DNA of 64,000 nt. It comes from Byssothecium circinans (Eukaryota; Ascomycota; Dothideomycetes; Pleosporales; Massarinaceae). The translations under genes were made by a program, and so were the position numbers. The stretch spans positions 79,875 through 143,874 of the forward strand of contig ML976987.1 in assembly GCA_010015675.1 (NCBI GenBank), written 5' to 3'. The notes below the pieces were generated by a model. That model was not told the DNA's origin and made no database searches. It worked only from the letters and a program-made list of their open reading frames with translations. This document shows, one piece after another, positions 42,088 to 52,981 of the stretch. Positions within the stretch are counted from its first letter, which is position 1; every line of letters begins with the position of its first letter.

Positions 42088-44209
42088 CCGTGCCCGTGCG
42101 CGCAGCGACCCACGTCGCGCAACGATCCACGAACACCAAAACACCAGACAAATCCTAAACTTCAACGCGTCGTAACTCTACCACTATGGCACCAATTGAT
42201 GACGCGCTTGCAGCAATCAAATCGCTGGAACCAGGAGAACACTTCTCATATAGGGCAATTGCTCGTCAGTTCAATGTGCCGCACAGTACGCTGTCCCGAA
42301 GACACCAAGGTCGTCAGCGCCCACGGGAAGCTAAGGATACCGATCAACACAAACTCAACCCACAGCAAGAGTTAGAGCTTGTGAGCTATATTAAAGACCT
42401 TACAAAGAGAGGGCTGCCTCCTACAAGAGAGATGATACAAAATTTCGCATCCTCGATAGCCACAGAGCCCGTGAGCGACGCTTGGGTTACCCGCTTTCTT
42501 GACCGACATGGCCACCATCTCATCTCTAAATAGACATCTGGAATTGACTCTCTCCGCCACAACGCTGATTCAAACATCAAGTATAAGCTATACTTTGACT
42601 TGCTACATTAGAAGATAAAGCAGTACGACATACAGCCGCGCCACACCTATAATATGGACGAGAAGGGCTTTATAATAGGTATAACAGGACGCTCAAAACG
42701 AGTGTTCAGTCGTCAGATGTGGGAGCGAAAAGAGGTGCAGGCGGCACTCCAAGATGGCTCTCGTGAATGGATCACCCTCTTAGCAGCTGTCTGCGCTGAT
42801 GGGGAGGCTCTGCCGCTGGGTCTTATCTATGCGGCTTCATCAGGGACACTGCAATTAAGCTGGGTGGCCGATATTAAAGCTAGGAAACATGAGGTCTTTA
42901 TGGCTTCATCTCCCTCAGGTTGGAGTAACAACGACGTTGGGTTAGCATGGCTTGAATAGGTCTTTGATCGCTGCATAAAGCAGAAAGCGCGACGAGCATG
43001 GTGACTCCTCATCCTTAACGGCCATAGGAGCCACTTAACGCAAGATTTTATCAACTACTGCGACTCCCATCGTATACTCCTAGCTGTGTTTCCCCCTCAC
43101 TCCACCCATACGCTTCAACCTCTTGACGTAGTCCTGTTTAAACCTCTCTCCACCGCCTACTCTAAGGAGCTCTCCACCCACCTCCAAAGGAGCCAAGGGC
43201 TAGTACTAGTCAAGAAGGGAGACTTCTTCCTACTGTTCTAGAGAGCGTGGGAGTCCTCCTTTAAGACAGAGACTATCCTTAAGTCGTTTGAAGCTACTAG
43301 TATATGGCCTATGGACCCAGAGGTTATACTTAAACGCTTCACCCAGGAGGAGTCTAAGGAGCAGGATGAAGATAAAGCAGGTCCTTCAGCTCTCAAGGAG
43401 AGCGACTGGCGTCAGATGGACCGTCTCATACGCTCTGCCATAAAGGATAAAGGCGCAAAGGAGTTAAAGTAGCTAAGTCTCTCTCTCCACCAACTCTAGG
43501 TCCAAAACGAGCTACTATACCATGAGAATGACGGGCTAAGAGAGGCGCTTACTGCTAAGGAGAAGCATAAGAAGCGTGGCAAACCTCTTGACTTGCAGCA
43601 GCGAGAGGAGTATCATGGAGGAGCTGTCTTCTGGTCTCCGCGCAAGATCAGAGAGGCACGAGCACGAGAGACAGTAAAGCAGAGAGAGGAGCATGAGGAG
43701 CAGCTTGCAAAGGCTAACAGGAAGGAGCTCGCTGCTGCTGCCAAGCTCTATAGAGAGCAGCAGGCTCAGGAGAGACGTGTGGCGAGAGAGGCAGCCAAGG
43801 TGGTGAGGGAGAGGGAGAAGGCTGAGAAAGAGGCCGCGCGCGCTGCTCGAATTGAAGCCCAAAACACCAAGAGAGCATCTCAAACTGCCCAAAAGGGTAA
43901 GCGCAAAACTTCAGGTCCTCCTCCATCAAAGCATAAGCGCCAGAGACGCAGTGGCGGCTCTGCAGCTGTCGCGGCGTCCCCAGAAGCTACACCAGCTGCT
44001 CCACCTAAAGTCAACTCTCGTGGCCGTACTATCAACCTTCCGCGCAAATATAAATAGTACAAATTGATCGCAAGCGTTACTTTATTACTCCACTAAAAGA
44101 TCTCGTGATAATAGCTATTGTGGGTGGCTTAATAACCTCATCTTTGAAGTGGTGAGCATGTTGTTCGTGGATCGTTGCGCGACGTGGGTCGCTGCGCGCA
44201 CGGCCACGG
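42088..44209 (+). mobile_element. Complete pogo-type transposon with long terminal inverted repeats and TA target duplication
   Basis: About 46-bp terminal inverted repeats (42088-42133 and 44164-44209) differ by one base and begin CCGTG-CCGTGCGCGCAGC. Both ends abut TA (42086-42087 and 44210-44211). The 2,122-bp length, single transposase frame and TA duplication are typical of pogo/Fot1-like elements. It is a relative of the partial element at the left window edge. The repeats are nearly intact although the transposase is dead, so the element could be mobilised in trans (inference). Confidence 0.95.
42186..44057 (+). pseudogene. Pogo-type DDE transposase with six nonsense codons and no frameshift
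   Basis: One frame of 624 codons runs from ATG 42186 to the stop at 44055-44057. It shows an N-terminal helix-turn-helix (SLEPGEHFSYRAIARQF, STLSRRHQG), a CENP-B-like LPPTREMIQNFAS block, a DDE core (NMDEKGF at 42650, LLILNGHRSHLT near 43010, THTLQPLDVVLFKPL near 43110) and a Lys/Arg/Glu-rich coiled-coil tail. Premature stops are five TAG (42531, 42609, 42957, about 43240 and about 43470) and one TGA (43002). Each fits C-to-T or G-to-A change of a Gln, Trp or Arg codon. The second catalytic Asp of the DGH block reads Asn, again a G-to-A change. Confidence 0.92.
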
Positions 44210-44211
44210 TA

Positions 44212-44889
44212 CTTGGTTTCCGGGCACCATTGAGTCGGGAACCCACGCAGGAACACAACTACTGGCGTCTGTGCTGGTACACCGGTGAACTCTTCGAAGC
44301 CGCGGCAATCTTGGCCGAAATAGAGGAAATGCCATGTCATCGTCCTGGTCACAATCTGACTCGTGGCAAGTTTCAGCTCAGCTACCATATGGTACGCAAC
44401 AATATGCACGGTAGTTGCCTTGGGCTAAGGCTTGACGCTCTGAAGTGGGACAGCGCTACACAGAAGATTTGCCCTATTGCATCCTGCGCTAAGCGACAGC
44501 GTTAGGCGAAAAGTGGCTTTATAGGTTGCTAACGTGTCAGTGTAGCCCCCTATCGATCTCCATCGGAGACACCGACGGGTTTCACATAACAAGGTTGCCC
44601 CAAGATCGGATATCTTGATGTCCTTCTCTGAAATATTGAGCCTCTGATCTTCTCGTGGGCTGTTGCTGAATTTCGCGAGTTCGCAAAATACTACCTTAGC
44701 ATTGTACACAACCATCGTTCAAAACCACCCCTACACAATGTCATACACAACGTATCGTGCTGACAGAACGGCATCATTGTAGATATTGAACTAACTATTG
44801 TGAATATACAAATGATCAGACCTTTCTAATATATATACTGTGCTCGCATCGCCCCCAAAGCATCTTCTTCTCATCACACAACAACAACG
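44212..44889. other. Short intergenic stretch
   Basis: No gene recognised between the pogo element and the repeat array. Confidence 0.4.
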
Positions 44890-46030
44890 ATCTCAGAGCC
44901 ATTGGGTGGGTGGGAGTCGGCGCAACGAACAAGTGGTATTCACAAATCCACGGAGCGTCGTGGGTTCAAAATGGCTCTGAGATACAAAAACCAAGGGACT
45001 GTGCAGAATAACCACATCTGCATGGCTGGGTGCGAGGAATGCGTCCCCCCTTTCCCTTTCAGCAACAGATCTCTTTCTCAACTAGAGACCATTGGGTGGG
45101 TGGGACCAGGCGCAGCCAACAAAGTGGTATACCAATAAATCCACGGCGCGTCGCGGGTTCAAGATGGCCTCTGAGAAAAACGAATCGACAAATACCACCA
45201 CAATTTGCAACACAAGAGACTCTGCAGAATACCCAGATCTGCATGGCTAGGCGCGAGGCTTGCGGCCCCCTTTTCTCTTGCGCGAATAGTTGGTTCCAGC
45301 TCAACAACTCAACAGAAACTGATAGGAAGACTATGCACGGTGATACAGGCCTGCATGGACGAGCGCGAGACTTGCGGTCCCTCACTCTTCCACCGGAGTC
45401 ATACGCTGATACGTGGACTCCCCTGTTGAGCAAGGCGGCTGTTGTTGCTGTTGTTGGTGGAGAAGACTGCAGTAGGTTCTGATCTATTGTGGCAACGGCA
45501 TCGAAATGCGTTCTGCCTCTTCTTTTCCGCGCTGTGTGATTGGAAAGACTGCGGATGGTTTTGATCATCCCCGGACGGGAATTGACTTGCGGTCTTCCCT
45601 CTCTTTCCCCATGTTCAACAAAAGGATCGGCAGGGTTTTGACACTGCACGACAGGAGATTGATTTGCGTTCTCTCCGTTCCTTTCGCAACACGAGATCTG
45701 GAGCGACGGTGCGAGGTTTTGACCCGGACCGCAGAGGATGAAATGCGTTCTCCTCATTCGCTCTCAGAAAGTGCGACCATGGTATTGACCTGGACGTTAG
45801 AGCACTGGCTTGCGGCCTGCTCGTTCTTTCTTTACACGAGATACCGGGAAGATTATGGCGGTATTGACCGTCCGGAAGAACATTGACTTGCGGTCTGTTC
45901 ATTCTTTCCAGGTATCTTCACTGCTGGGAGAGGATTTGAAGATCTGGTAACGAATTAGAGAAGCGACGTGCATGGTTCTGACCTGTGCGGTAGAGCGCGA
46001 GCCTTGCGGGCCCTCACTGCTTCGCGGATG
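44890..46030. repeat. Degenerate tandem repeat array
   Basis: The first ~400 bp consist of two ~193-bp units. Each begins with a ~94-bp inverted-end sequence (44890-44983; 45083-45175), then a GCATGGCT-GG-GCGAGG-TGCG-CCCCC block (about 45020 and 45241). Copy 1 has perfect 14-bp terminal inversions ATCTCAGAGCCATT. From about 45338 to 46030 shorter units of about 70-115 bp follow. They begin GG-TT-TGAC near 45557, 45632, 45714, 45782, 45860 and 45974, and contain a (C/T)TTGCGG(T/C)C block followed by a pyrimidine run. No known element was recognised and no intact protein frame explains the periodicity. Confidence 0.6.
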
Positions 46031-46523
46031 TTTGAGCTGATACTCTGGCATCATTACTTATCTCCCTCTTCATCAGCTACGAGTTACGACTTTTCTTCAT
46101 AACTAACTCTAGCCGCACTTCTATTTGCTAGAGATTCCAGAAGCGTCTATAAGCTTCATACCAACTAAAGCTAAATGCGTTTTCCTTTGTCGTATTCCAG
46201 CTACTTCCTTTTTTGGCTGGAAATTTTCAACAACGTACATATTTTCTTTATCACACTTCAACCACAATTAGGCTGGAGATTCACAATGCCAACAATGAAC
46301 GGCACCCGGGAAGTATTTAGAGCTTCCCATTTCCCTGGCTCTGATCACAAGATCGGGCACCGACGCCGGATGCGTGAGTATCATCCGCACTTCGAGAACA
46401 GCACAGCACAGCTCGCAGTGGTTCGAGTACAGTGTTGGTAATCGAGACCAACGCAGCCAGAACAGAATAAAAAATATTGACTTTGCAGATGAGCATTTAC
46501 CAAAAAGAAATGCTCACTGCAAA

Positions 46524-46588
46524 CCTCCCAGAATAGCTGAAACCTTGACGTGGTTGGGAGGCTTAGAGATTGAAAGATCCAACTAATA
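46524..46588. other. Putative structured-RNA motif, copy A
   Basis: Outer helix CCTCCC (46524-46529) with GGGAGG (46556-46561), inner helix AACC/GGTT (46541-46544, 46552-46555) closing a 7-nt loop TTGACGT, a CTTA linker, a weak third hairpin (GAT/ATC) and the conserved AACTAATA (46581-46588). Copies B and C keep the same layout with changed pairs. Confidence 0.45.
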
Positions 46589-46887
46589 TCAGCCGAAGTC
46601 GAAACTTCAAAACCTCATTTTTCCAGGTAGTGGATGAACCCACACTGGAAGGCAGACACGGTAAACGTGCAGTGCTGATGAGTGAGGAGACAACTTCTTC
46701 ATGCGCAGAAAAGTGCCATGTTTTGGGGTTGGTTCGTTCCGAGACGAGTGGATGAAAACCGCGAGCTCGGCAGGCATAGGACGGTAACGTCGATGTGCTT
46801 AACGGGGTGGGTAGAACCACGTAAGGACCAACACAATAAATCCAAAATTTGGAAGTAGATGAGCGCAGCAAAGACTCGCCGTCTATA

Positions 46888-46998
46888 CTTCCCAGACGGC
46901 GAAAACCTTGACGAGGTTGGGAGGCTTAAGGCCCTCTCTCGCGCTCCGTTGCTACTGCGCTGAAGCGCAAGTAGTCGTGAGGTGCGGCCGAACTAATA
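46888..46998. other. Putative structured-RNA motif, copy B
   Basis: CTTCCC (46888-46893) with GGGAGG (46919-46924, one G-U pair), AACC/GGTT around loop TTGACGA, and a CTTAA linker. A long third hairpin is closed by GGCC/GGCC (46930-46933, 46986-46989); its tip is a near-perfect stem CTACT-GCGC / GCGC-A-AGTAG with a TGAA loop. Conserved AACTAATA lies at 46991-46998. Confidence 0.45.
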
Positions 46999-47146
46999 TT
47001 CGCTGGGAGCAGGGGCCGTATCAATCGAACTGGGATTGTAATCTCGGGTCGAAGAGGGTGGGACGGATACGTGCTTGGTTCCGTGCGCGGACTTGACGCT
47101 GCTGACGCGGTGTCGTTGATGCTGCTAACGCGGCGTCGTCTGCGTA

Positions 47147-47216
47147 CTCCCTTTGTAACTGGAGCCTTGACGTGGCGAGGGAGCTTAAGGTCGGACAGTG
47201 TTCGACCGAACTAATA
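47147..47216. other. Putative structured-RNA motif, copy C
   Basis: CTCCCT (47147-47152) with AGGGAG (47178-47183), GCC/GGC around loop TTGACGT, a CTTAA linker, a third hairpin GGTCGGA/TTCGACC (47189-47195, 47201-47207) with loop CAGTG, and AACTAATA at 47209-47216. Helix positions differ from copy A in matched pairs. Confidence 0.45.
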
Positions 47217-47219
47217 CTA

Positions 47220-49149
47220 GGGATAAGAGGGCGTAATCACTCGTCCGTCTTTTCTTGCTACATCTTTTTTTAAAGCAGTGAGGCTATTTTTCTCTAAGTG
47301 TTTATTCTTTGGATATAGCGGTACTCGCGCCTTGTGCACGACCCGCGTGTGAGTCATTTTGAGAACCAAGATATATTCAAGAAGCTACTTTAGCACTCCC
47401 CACATAGCGCCGCCCAACAAACCAAGTGACCCACACATTCTGATAACGATTTTTGGGTCCAGTTCCGCCATTTCCTAGCCACGGAGATTCCTCATTCTAG
47501 CTGTGAGCAGCGCGTTCAGTCAATCAGGAAGGGCTGAGTCGCCGCTCGTCCTGAAGAACGCGGCGAGGCGAATCGCAGATACTACTAACTAGCTTCCTGA
47601 TCCGCTCTCTCTCGCGTTTAACAAAAGCAGTATCCTTAGGCAAAACTATTTAGACTAGTAACGCGTTATATAGTAGGAGTAGTAAGAGTTTCTTACCTTT
47701 AGAAAGTAGGGTAATAACTAGGTCTATCTACCTAAGCAGCTTTATATTATTTAGTTCGCGGGATATAACGTCCCTCACTGCTTAGCGAGAAACACTGTGT
47801 GCCAAGAAAAATAAGGGGTACTTTGACTTTCAGCAACTAGAAAGCTTATGCGCACAATGGGTATTGCTATAATTCTACGAAACTAAGCTGCTATAGCTAA
47901 TCCTAAATGTCTATGATTTACTTTACCCTAAAATTACGTTCGCATTATTACTTCTGCGCCTAATTTACACAGCGCCTTGTATTATGGCATAACGGCCTTC
48001 CCTACCCATAGCGCTAATGTTAAGCTTTTTCGCTCTAAATTTTTGTAAAACAGGCTTATCCTACCCTTATAATCTCTATCTAATACTAGGAAGTCATTAT
48101 CAGCCCTACGCGCGCTGCGGGGCGCAATTCCCCATGTAGTGCTATCCTAGTAATTAGTACTTCCACTGGAAGTGAACCACTAATCTAGGCTAATGCGCGA
48201 TGACCCTGCACGTCTTACATTATACCTCGCGCCGGTATTTTATAGTATAATGTGTGGCTGTGCAAATTATATAAGCGTTTAGAATATTACTAATCTGACT
48301 TTAAGATTAAGAGCAGTGCCAAGACCCTTAGGGCCACGGCGCTTATTAGTCTAGCTAGCGCGTTTCTAGCGTTGAAACCAGCCATCTTATTATACACTTT
48401 AAGATGCGGTCTAACCTATAGTAATAACTACTTCGTAACGTAGAGACATAGCACTATATCACCCTCACCGCTACCCCCTCCGCTAGCTAAATAAAAGACC
48501 TAACTAAGCCTATTGCGTCCTTATGCTTCTTAAGTCCACCGGCGCCGATTTCTAGACTAAGCAGCAGCCGAGCTCCAGTCTCGGCTCGTTGAAGGGGAGT
48601 GCGATGTGATAGGAAAGATATAAGATAGGCAGCAGCTCTAGACATTAAAGCATTTACTTTAGCAAGTAGTTTTAGCTAAGCACCACTAGCAAAGCGCTGT
48701 CATTTAAAGCGCACACGAAGGTGGAAAGGCCCTAGATGCTTAGGTAATACAGATGTCGTACGGTTAAACAACTAGTGGCTGTATACATAAAGCACCGCAA
48801 TCTTTAGGGTCGTAGAGATGTGCCCTATAAGGGCTGTAAGGAGTTTTATCGCGGTGCGAGGGCAGGATAGTACGCAGTGGAAAAGATTGTGGGATTGAAC
48901 TAAGGTGGTACTATCTAAAAGCTACAGAAGGTGTAGGAGCGCGGGCACAAACAACGCTAGTCCTAGATAGGTGGAAGGAAAGTTGCAACCACGTAAAGTA
49001 GGAGCAACTATCCTGTAAGGTAAGAGCCATAAACCGTGACAAGTTTTGGGTGATTCATGGTGGCCATTCTTAGCAAGACCCTACACCATCTAGAACTGCA
49101 TATAGCTCTATGCTCTTCAGCCATATTTACATACCATCGCCTCCGGCGC
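47220..49149. mobile_element. RIP-degraded transposon remnant, left copy
   Basis: AT-rich DNA without open frames. Blocks at about 47770-48360 align with the reverse complement of 59.1-56.6 kb (for example AAGAAAAATAAGGGGTACTTT at about 47808 against its mirror near 59040, and TCTAAATTTTT near 48035 against 56.93 kb). Differences are mostly C/T and G/A. This copy lacks the 1.9-kb pogo insertion of the right copy and so shows the empty site. The class of the outer element is not recognised. Confidence 0.6.
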
Positions 49150-49250
49150 AAGGTCATGGCCGGTGCGGGTCGGCCGCCCTCCCTGCTAGTGGTGGCGATA
49201 TAATGTACCAGTTTATATTTGTTACAGTTCTCTATTGCTTTATAAGTGCT
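49150..49250 (-). repeat. Inverted terminal repeat, left end of the HET-ankyrin cassette
   Basis: About 100 bp from AAGGTCATGGCC inward. The outer ~60 bp match the reverse complement of 52259-52319 except for five C/T or G/A differences, in each of which the right copy has the mutated base. A partial second copy of the core follows at about 49250-49292. Confidence 0.75.
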
Positions 49251-49635
49251 GGCGCAAGTCGGCCATGCCGCTTGTGGTGGCAGAACCAACGTTAGCCAGT
49301 TCTACGCGGCCTTACTGCTGGCAACTGCGGGGCTGCGCCTGAGTCGCACAGCCACCTTCGACCTTCAGCCTACAAATTCAGCTGCTCTTTGATCTGTCTC
49401 AGCATCCACAACCTTCTACTATCTCCTCAAATGCTCTGTTTCAACTGAAAAGGCGGGAATAGTCATCTTTCGCGGCCTGCGCATAGTTGTAAGATGTCTC
49501 AATGTCTACTCCTAACAACATAGTCTAATGCTTCCAAGTCAAGACAATCACAGGCTCTAGATTTCGCTTCTGCCTAGCCGCCCTACCTCCTACGACACAG
49601 CGACTCTTATCGGAATAGCCTTCTCAAAGCCGCTA

Positions 49636-52071
49636 ATGAATCGTTTTGAGTACAAGCCTATAGATCTCGAAGGATGTTCCTTCCGCCTTCTCCGACTTTT
49701 CCATGGTAACTATGGGTGTATACGATGCGAACTATTCGATGCATGGCTATGCGATACTAATGGCAGCATAGAATACGAAGCTTTGTCGTATACATGGGGA
49801 GATACAGCCAAGCCGCACGATATTAAGATCAATGGAAGGATGATGCCAGTCACGAAAAATTTATCCCTAGCATTACAGCATCTGCGTTGCCCATATGAAG
49901 ACCAGATCCTATGGGTTGATGCCATCTACATTAATCAGGAAAATGACAAAGAACGGGCACACCAAGTGGTACAGATGACTTCTATCTATAAAAGAGCTAA
50001 AAAGGTCCTAATCTGGTTAGGCTAAGCTACTTCTAAGACGGATCTGGCCTTCCATTATATGTAAAGCCTAGAGAAAGAGGCGGTTAACTGTGCATGCAAC
50101 AACTAGATGGCCTCAGATGAGCGGTGGCAAGATCTTTGGTCGACTGTACAGCAACCGCTAGATAATATACATGAAAATTAGATGGCCCGACTACGCAAGG
50201 GGCTTTAGATCCTCTTAGACCGATCCTGGTTTAAGAGGGTGTGGATAATACAAGAAATTGCTAATGCACGGTCGGCTAAAGTTATTTGTAGTACTAAATT
50301 GGTCTCGGCGCGCATCTTTGCGATTATTCCATCTTTAGTGGGCATAACTCCAGATCCTCATTACCAAGCTATCCTAGATATCATGCTAGGTCCTACACGA
50401 AAACATTCTTAGTAGAGCTAAAATAACAACCTCCGCACATTACTCCTCAAATTTAGGGGAAGCGAGGCAACTGATTTAAGAGATGTCATTTATGCATTAC
50501 TTGGCATATCGTTGGACGGATGTAGTCCAGATATTCTGGTACCAAACTATAAGAAATCTGCGGAGGAAGTCGTTCATGATACTATTACATTCCTTCTTCA
50601 CGTCCATGACGGAAAAGGCTGCACGCCCTGTTTGCCACAATGGACATTGCCTGAATTTTTGCGAAATTTGGATTCGTTGGAGCATGCAGTCCTCATTTAG
50701 GCGGCACTGAACGGATATGAAGCGCTAGTCAAGCTACTGCTCGACATAGGCAAGGTCAACGTTAACTTGAAAGACCAAAGCGGACAAACGCCGCTATCGT
50801 GGGCGGCATGGAACGGACACGAGGCGGTGGTGAAGCTGCTGCTCGATACAGGCAAGGTCAACGTTAACTCAGAATCTAAAAAAGAACAAACGCCACTATT
50901 AGGGGCGGCATGGAACGGACACGAGGCAGTAGTTGAACTACTGCTTGACACTGGCAAGGTTAATGTTGACTCGAAGGATCAGAACGGACAGACGCCGCTG
51001 TGGTGGGCGGCATGGAGCGGGCACGAAGCGGTAGTGAAGCTGCTGCTTGACACAGGCAAGGTCAACATGGACTTGAAGGATAGTGATAGACGGACGCCGC
51101 TATCAGGGGCGGCATGCAACGGACACGAGGCGGTAGTGGAGCTGCTGCTTAACACAGACAAGGTCGACGTGGGCTCGAAGGATAGTTACGCACAGACGCC
51201 GCTATCGAAGGCGGCATGCAACGGACACGACGCAGTAGTGAAGCTACTGCTTGACAAAGGCAAGGTCTACATTAACTCAAGGAAAAGTGGACAAGCGCCG
51301 CTCTCGCGGGCAGCATGCAACGGACACAAGGCGGTAGTTAAACTGCTGCTCAACACATACAAGGATGATATGGACTTGAAGTGTAGTTACTACGGACGGA
51401 CGCCGCTCTCATGGGCAGCATGCTACGGACACGAGGCGGTAGTTAAACTGCTGCTTAACACAGACAAGGTCGACATAGACTCAAAGGATAGTGACGGACA
51501 GACGCCGCTATCGGGGGCGGCATGCAACGGACACGAGGCGGTAGTGGAGCTACTGCTTAACACAGACAAGGTCAACGTGGGCTCGAAGGATAGTTACGGA
51601 CGGACGCCGCTATCGGGGGCGGCATGCTACGGACACGAAGCGGTAGTTAAACTGCTGCTTAACACAGACAAGGTCGACGTAGACTCAAAGGATAGTTACG
51701 GACAGACGCCGCTATCAGGGGCGGCGTGTGACGGACATAAGGCGGTAGTAAAGCTACTACTCGACATAGGCAAGGTTGACACTGAATCGAAAAACCAGAT
51801 GGGTTGGACGCCGCTATGGAGAGCTACACTAAATGGACATAAGGCAGTAGTCAAGCTACTACTTAACACAGAAAAGGTTAATGTTAACTTAATAGACCAG
51901 AGAGGACAAACGCCACTATTGTTAGCAGCACGGAACGGACATGAGGCGGTAGTTAAACTGCTGCTCGACACCGGAAAATTCGACGTTAACTTAAAGGACC
52001 AAAATGGACAAACGCCGCTATCGTGGGCGGTACGGTACGGTCACAAAGCGATAGTTGAGCTGCTACAATAA
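49636..52071 (+). pseudogene. HET domain plus ankyrin-repeat protein, HET half interrupted by nonsense codons
   Basis: One frame of 812 codons. Residues about 40-130 are a HET (heterokaryon incompatibility) domain: YEALSYTWGD and ILWVDAIYINQ, where the usual DAICINQ has Cys changed to Tyr by a TGC-to-TAC change. A WFKRVWIIQEIA block and LRDVIYALLGIS follow. Nine in-frame TAA/TAG codons lie between 50023 and 50700, all explicable as CAA/CAG or TGG changed by C-to-T/G-to-A; no frameshift occurs. From 50701 to the stop at 52069-52071 the frame is open and encodes about 14 ankyrin repeats of 34 residues (GHEAVVKLLLDTGKV-type), very similar to each other. HET proteins trigger cell death on non-self recognition; ankyrin repeats are a common sensor part. 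As encoded, no full protein can be made. Confidence 0.88.
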
Positions 52072-52217
52072 ACGTTAATTACAGTAGCTAATAAGTATGG
52101 CTAGTTGGGCTAAGACGAGACTAGTCTATATATTATTATTATCTCTAGGTAGTAGAAGCGCAACATATGAAGTATAGTCTAAAGCTAGTAATAGCGTAGT
52201 ATAAGTAGAGATATATA

Positions 52218-52319
52218 AGCATTTTTATAAGCATTAGAGAACTATAATAAATATAAACTAGTACATTATATCGCTACTACTAGCAGGGAGGGCAGCCGAC
52301 CCGCACCAGCCATAACCTT
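52218..52319 (+). repeat. Inverted terminal repeat, right end of the HET-ankyrin cassette
   Basis: Mirror copy of 49150-49250. The shared core runs from TACATTATATCGC through AGGGAGGGC-GCCGACCCGC to CAT-ACCTT. Homology extends about 40 bp inward through an AT-rich stretch (AGAGAACT-TAA-AAATATAAACT). Differences from the left copy are transitions typical of RIP. Confidence 0.75.
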
Positions 52320-52598
52320 TGTTTCGAGAGGATTCAGCGCGCCGCCGATTAAGAAGCGCACGACGCCGGAATTGCCCTGCGGATGGGGGTCCCCAGAAAA
52401 CGAGCCGGCTCACTATCGACTTTCAACCTATACTGCATACTTTTCCTTTCTTTCTTTCCTATGTTGAGCAAGGTGTTAGATATGCGATCAGCAGTCCTCA
52501 TGGTTGGCTTCTGAACTGGAGCAGGTGCTTGATAACAGAATGTATAATAGCTGGCGCATCGTAACGGCCCATACCCTTAGGGTGCATGGCCATAATAG

Positions 52599-52600
<2 letters not shown>

Positions 52601-52641
<41 letters not shown>
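52601..52641. repeat. (CA)20 microsatellite
   Basis: Twenty uninterrupted CA units, notable in a region otherwise depleted of CpA. Confidence 0.98.
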
Positions 52642-52645
<4 letters not shown>

Positions 52646-52981
52646 CGAGAGGAGACTTCAGTTGACCGGTGGCGTATTCAAAGTTGAGTTGCATGGAGGC
52701 CTGCACGTGGCCCGGTTGTGCGGAGTTTAGCTCCCGCTTCTCCTCCAGGATTAATTTAGCACTAGCCAAAAGGTGCCCTCTTAAGCGAGGATTGCGGGGC
52801 TGAGCTGACCCGCGAGAAGGCATAGAGAAAGCTGGCATGCGGTGTTCCAACTATTGCTGGCGCTTTCAGCTAGGGGCTACCTATGCATATGTTGTTGACG
52901 TGGTCGCTGAGTCTACCAGTAAAACGGATACGGCGCTCTCGCGCCGATACGGTGCGCTGAGAGATGTCTGGCGCTAGTCTT

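Larger units (their letters stand above)
49150..52319 (+). mobile_element. Repeat-bracketed HET-ankyrin cassette (putative non-autonomous element)
   Basis: The 3,170-bp segment is bounded by inverted repeats of ~100 bp and contains almost only the HET-ankyrin gene. No transposase is present and no clear target duplication was found at the outer borders, so mobility is an inference from the inverted repeats and from a third copy of the repeat at 56426-56487. Confidence 0.45.

Noticed and set aside
44890..45175. Possible 5S rRNA or tRNA genes, from TTGGGTGGGTG and GGGTTCAA
   Set aside because: The matches are under 15 bases, and the rest does not fit 5S or tRNA folds. Kept only as a possible origin of the array.
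45059..45757. 232-codon minus-strand frame across the tandem array
   Set aside because: It is an open frame produced by the repeat; the repeated peptide is not kept between units, whose lengths are not multiples of three.
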